From positions 1 through 7,535 of the forward strand of contig WRIO01000045.1 in the NCBI GenBank assembly GCA_009782695.1: a stretch of 7,535 nt of DNA. The letters run 5' to 3'. The translations under genes were made by a program, and so were the position numbers. Below are positions 5,520 to 7,535 of the stretch, in pieces (position 1 is the first letter of the stretch; every line of letters begins with the position of its first letter). The DNA comes from Candidatus Cloacimonadota bacterium (GTDB lineage Bacteria; Cloacimonadota; Cloacimonadia; Cloacimonadales; WRIO01). A model generated the notes under the pieces. That model did not search any database and was not told the origin of the DNA. It worked only from the letters and a program-made list of their open reading frames with translations.

Positions 5520-6071
5520 ATCAACCTAATAGAATTGTCTTTGATAGCCGTTGCGCTTTCGATAGACGCCTTTTCGATAGCCATTTGCCTCAGCTTATCT
5601 GTGCGAAATCACGGTGCAAAAGATGCCTTGACAGTGGCTACATATTTCGGCTTTTTTCAAGCTTTTATGCCTGTCATAGGTTATTTTATCGGAAGTTTTT
5701 TTAGTGGGTATATCGCTGATTACGGGCATTGGGTAGTTAGCGCTATCTTGTTTTTTATTGGGGGAAAAATCATAGCAGAGTCAATATTAGCTCCCAAACC
5801 ACGAGAATTTTCCCTAAAAATCATGTTTTTGCTTACACTTGCTATAGCCACTAGTTTAGATGCTTTTGCTGTCGGTATCTCTTTTGCTTTCACAGATATA
5901 AATATATATTATGCCTCTGTTTATATCGGAATGATCACCTTTTTGATATCAGTCATAGGAGTAAAAATAGGGATATATTGTAGCAAAAAGCTCTCAAATT
6001 GGTCCGAAATGATAGCCGGGATTGTGTTGATAGCATTAGGTTTAAAGGCTTTGATAGAGCATTTATGGTGA
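5520..6071 (+). CDS. mntP: Manganese efflux pump MntP, probably starting at AUC
   Basis: MntP is a six-helix inner-membrane exporter that relieves manganese excess. With the ATC start, the protein is 183 residues (E. coli MntP is about 188) and begins INLIELSLIAVALSIDAF. This aligns residue for residue with the E. coli N-terminus and puts the key membrane aspartate at position 16 as in E. coli. The internal repeat of this motif, ATSLDAFAVGISFAF, has Asp114. Six hydrophobic segments can be seen, with a short loop APKPREFS between the two halves. A frame stop at 5514-5516 excludes an upstream ATG. The first conventional start is TTG at 5535, which would trim five residues from helix 1 and lacks a nearby ribosome binding site. 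It follows kamE after 46 bases, too short for a yybP-ykoY manganese riboswitch. The family call is firm; the start is an inference. Confidence 0.9.
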   Translation: MNLIELSLIAVALSIDAFSIAICLSLSVRNHGAKDALTVATYFGFFQAFMPVIGYFIGSFFSGYIADYGHWVVSAILFFIGGKIIAESILAPKPREFSLKIMFLLTLAIATSLDAFAVGISFAFTDINIYYASVYIGMITFLISVIGVKIGIYCSKKLSNWSEMIAGIVLIALGLKALIEHLW

Positions 6072-6098
6072 ACATAAGGCACAAAAAATAAGGTGAAT

Positions 6099-6905
6099 AT
6101 GAATAAAATAGAAGACTTGGAAAAGATACTCCGACAGTTACGAGACCCCGAAAAGGGTTGCCCTTGGGACAAAAAACAGACTTCTTTGTCATTGATTCCG
6201 AATTTCATAGAGGAAGTTTACGAAGCTGTAGAAGCTATCGAGGATAGCGACGACACCCACTTATGTGAAGAGCTTGGAGATATTTTGTTGCACATAATTT
6301 TTCAGACACATATAGCCGAAGATAGTGGTAAATTCGACCTTTCAGACGTGATAGGAAAGGTGGTTCAAAAGCTGATTCGCAGGCACCCACATATATTCCC
6401 ACCCGATGAACCCACTGAAAACTTGGTGTCACTCGACCCAGAGAGCCAGATTTCTGTTTCAGATGTGAAATTAAACTGGGAAAATATAAAGTTAGCAGAA
6501 AAAAAAGACAGTCGGGTATCTGTATTAGAGGGTGTTCCACGTAACTTGCCCGCTTTGATTCAGGCACACAGAATACAAGAAAAAGCAGCAGCCATCGGAT
6601 TTGATTGGGACAGTATAGAGCCTGTATTTGACAAGATAAATGAAGAGATAGAGGAAGTAAAAGCAGAGATAAAAAGCGGTGATCGCGCTGCTCTGGTAGA
6701 TGAGGTTGGTGACCTATTTTTTGCTGTGGTAAACCTTTCACGCATGCTAAAAGTAGACGCTGAAACTGCATTGCGACAGAGCAATGAAAAATTTAAAAAA
6801 AGGTTTATGATAGTGGAGCAGTTAGCTCTCCAGAAGGGGATAGTCATGAGCGAAGTAGGATTGGAAGTGCTAGATGAGCTTTGGGAAATCGCGAAAAAAG
6901 TTTAG
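6099..6905 (+). CDS. mazG: Nucleoside triphosphate pyrophosphohydrolase MazG
   Basis: MazG hydrolyses (d)NTPs to the monophosphate and pyrophosphate, cleansing the nucleotide pool and, in E. coli, influencing ppGpp-linked survival. The 268-residue protein carries two MazG domains. The first has GCPWDKKQT (20-28), EEVYE (38-42) and EELGD (57-61); the second has GFDW (167-170), NEEIEEV (181-187) and DEVGD (201-205). The paired EExxE and ExxD motifs bind magnesium. NEKFKKRF near 229-236 is also typical. I chose the ATG at 6099 because MNKIEDLEKILRQLRDPEKG lines up with the E. coli start and AAGGTG stands 3 bases before it, rather close. A GTG at 6093 would add two residues. It lies 27 bases after mntP, and its last 32 bases overlap the histidine kinase gene. 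The length is close to the E. coli protein (263), with a slightly longer linker between the domains. Confidence 0.95.
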   Translation: MNKIEDLEKILRQLRDPEKGCPWDKKQTSLSLIPNFIEEVYEAVEAIEDSDDTHLCEELGDILLHIIFQTHIAEDSGKFDLSDVIGKVVQKLIRRHPHIFPPDEPTENLVSLDPESQISVSDVKLNWENIKLAEKKDSRVSVLEGVPRNLPALIQAHRIQEKAAAIGFDWDSIEPVFDKINEEIEEVKAEIKSGDRAALVDEVGDLFFAVVNLSRMLKVDAETALRQSNEKFKKRFMIVEQLALQKGIVMSEVGLEVLDELWEIAKKV

Positions 6906-7535
6906 TCTTTTATATGACAACTTTATTGGGCTATATTTTACCTGTGGTTTGATAGTAATAGTAGCTCTATATCTATATTTTACCGAAAGATATCAAGACC
7001 AAGCAAAAATAGAAGCGAAAGTCATCCCCGAGCTAGTAAACCAGTTTATGTATTATTCCGGATATGAGAATTTTGAAAACATCCTGCTACAATACGTTTT
7101 TTTAGAGATTATTTCAAATATAAACTACCCCATCATCTTCACAAACGCCGATAACGAACCGATTTTTTGGAAAAATATAAACATAGCTGAAAATGTTCAA
7201 TGGGACGATTTATCAGAAACTCAACGTGATCATATCATAAAAAAGATCCAAAAGATGAGCAAAAGAAACCATATCATACCGCTTTATGATGCAGAAAATC
7301 AAACTGTTTTAGGCTATACTTATTATGAAGATTCTGATATGATAAAGAGGCTAAAATACCTGCCTTATGTGGAGGTCTCTTTCATAGTGATATTTGTTTT
7401 GTATGGACTTTATGTGCAATCACTGGTCAAAAAATACGAAAAAAACTTGATTTGGGTTGGGCTCGCCAAAGAGACAGCACACCAATTCGGCACACCCATC
7501 TCCTCGATAAATGGTTGGCTAGATATCCTAAAGCA
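6874..7535 (+). CDS. Membrane sensor histidine kinase, N-terminal part
   Basis: The frame is open from ATG 6874 to the right edge (220 codons, incomplete). A GGAAG site at 6863-6867 lies 6 bases upstream of this ATG. The start is inside mazG, a 32-base overlap in a different frame. An ATG just after mazG (6914) is in another frame and stops after 12 codons. Predicted layout: basic cytoplasmic start (SRKKF), first membrane helix (about 17-36), an extracytoplasmic domain of about 130 residues (37-165), second membrane helix (about 166-181), then the dimerisation/phosphotransfer region, with WVGLAKETAHQFGTPISS giving phospho-acceptor His203. The ATPase domain lies beyond the window. The kinase would autophosphorylate in response to an unknown signal and pass phosphate to a response regulator, probably encoded downstream. 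The sensor domain has no motif I recognise. Confidence 0.88.
   Translation, partial: MSFGKSRKKFSLLYDNFIGLYFTCGLIVIVALYLYFTERYQDQAKIEAKVIPELVNQFMYYSGYENFENILLQYVFLEIISNINYPIIFTNADNEPIFWKNINIAENVQWDDLSETQRDHIIKKIQKMSKRNHIIPLYDAENQTVLGYTYYEDSDMIKRLKYLPYVEVSFIVIFVLYGLYVQSLVKKYEKNLIWVGLAKETAHQFGTPISSINGWLDILK

Noticed and set aside
6235..6771. 178-codon minus-strand open frame inside mazG
   Set aside because: It is antisense to a full-length MazG with all metal-binding motifs; no ribosome binding site or recognisable protein was seen.
6914..6952. ATG just after the mazG stop as the start of the histidine kinase
   Set aside because: That frame ends after 12 codons. The kinase frame is open upstream to ATG 6874, which has a properly spaced GGAAG site.

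Overview
The window is AT-rich bacterial DNA with two divergent gene clusters separated by a gene-poor, very AT-rich spacer of about 515 bases. Dense packing, 4-base start/stop overlaps and Shine-Dalgarno sites point to a bacterium. A lysine 5,6-aminomutase subunit suggests an anaerobic amino-acid fermenter. A histidine kinase with an AHQFGTPISS-type H box, which I associate with Bacteroidota and Cloacimonadota, makes a Cloacimonadota-like organism possible. That placement is tentative and rests on protein flavour only.

Left arm (1-4200, minus strand), in order of transcription: cheA (chemotaxis kinase), cheR (receptor methyltransferase, split by a one-base frameshift), a CheD-like protein that has lost all three catalytic residues, a canonical cheD with all three, and the start of a probable HDOD-domain protein that runs off the left edge. 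Gaps are 2 to 6 bases, or starts overlap stops, so this looks like one operon. A TTGACA-N17-TAGTTT promoter lies upstream of cheA. CheA, CheR and CheD form the core of a receptor kinase and adaptation pathway: CheR methylates receptor glutamates, CheD deamidates receptor glutamines, and CheA signals to a CheY. No CheY, CheB, CheC, CheW or receptor gene is in the window.

Spacer (4201-4717): phased A/T tracts beside the cheA promoter, a 12-bp direct repeat with a 14-bp period, and a small GC-rich island that can fold into alternative hairpins. No convincing gene was found in it.

Right arm (4718-7535, plus strand): kamE (B12-binding beta subunit of lysine 5,6-aminomutase, without kamD beside it), mntP (manganese efflux pump, apparently starting at a non-canonical AUC codon), mazG (NTP pyrophosphohydrolase), and the N-terminal 220 codons of a membrane sensor histidine kinase that overlaps mazG by 32 bases and runs off the right edge. 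The functions are unrelated apart from a loose metabolism and housekeeping theme, but the spacing suggests co-transcription.

The points most worth a second look are the tandem active and inactive CheD pair, the AUC start of mntP, the single-base disruption of cheR, and the extra N-terminal domain of CheA. I did not find a clearly new multi-gene system. The CheD pair is the nearest candidate.
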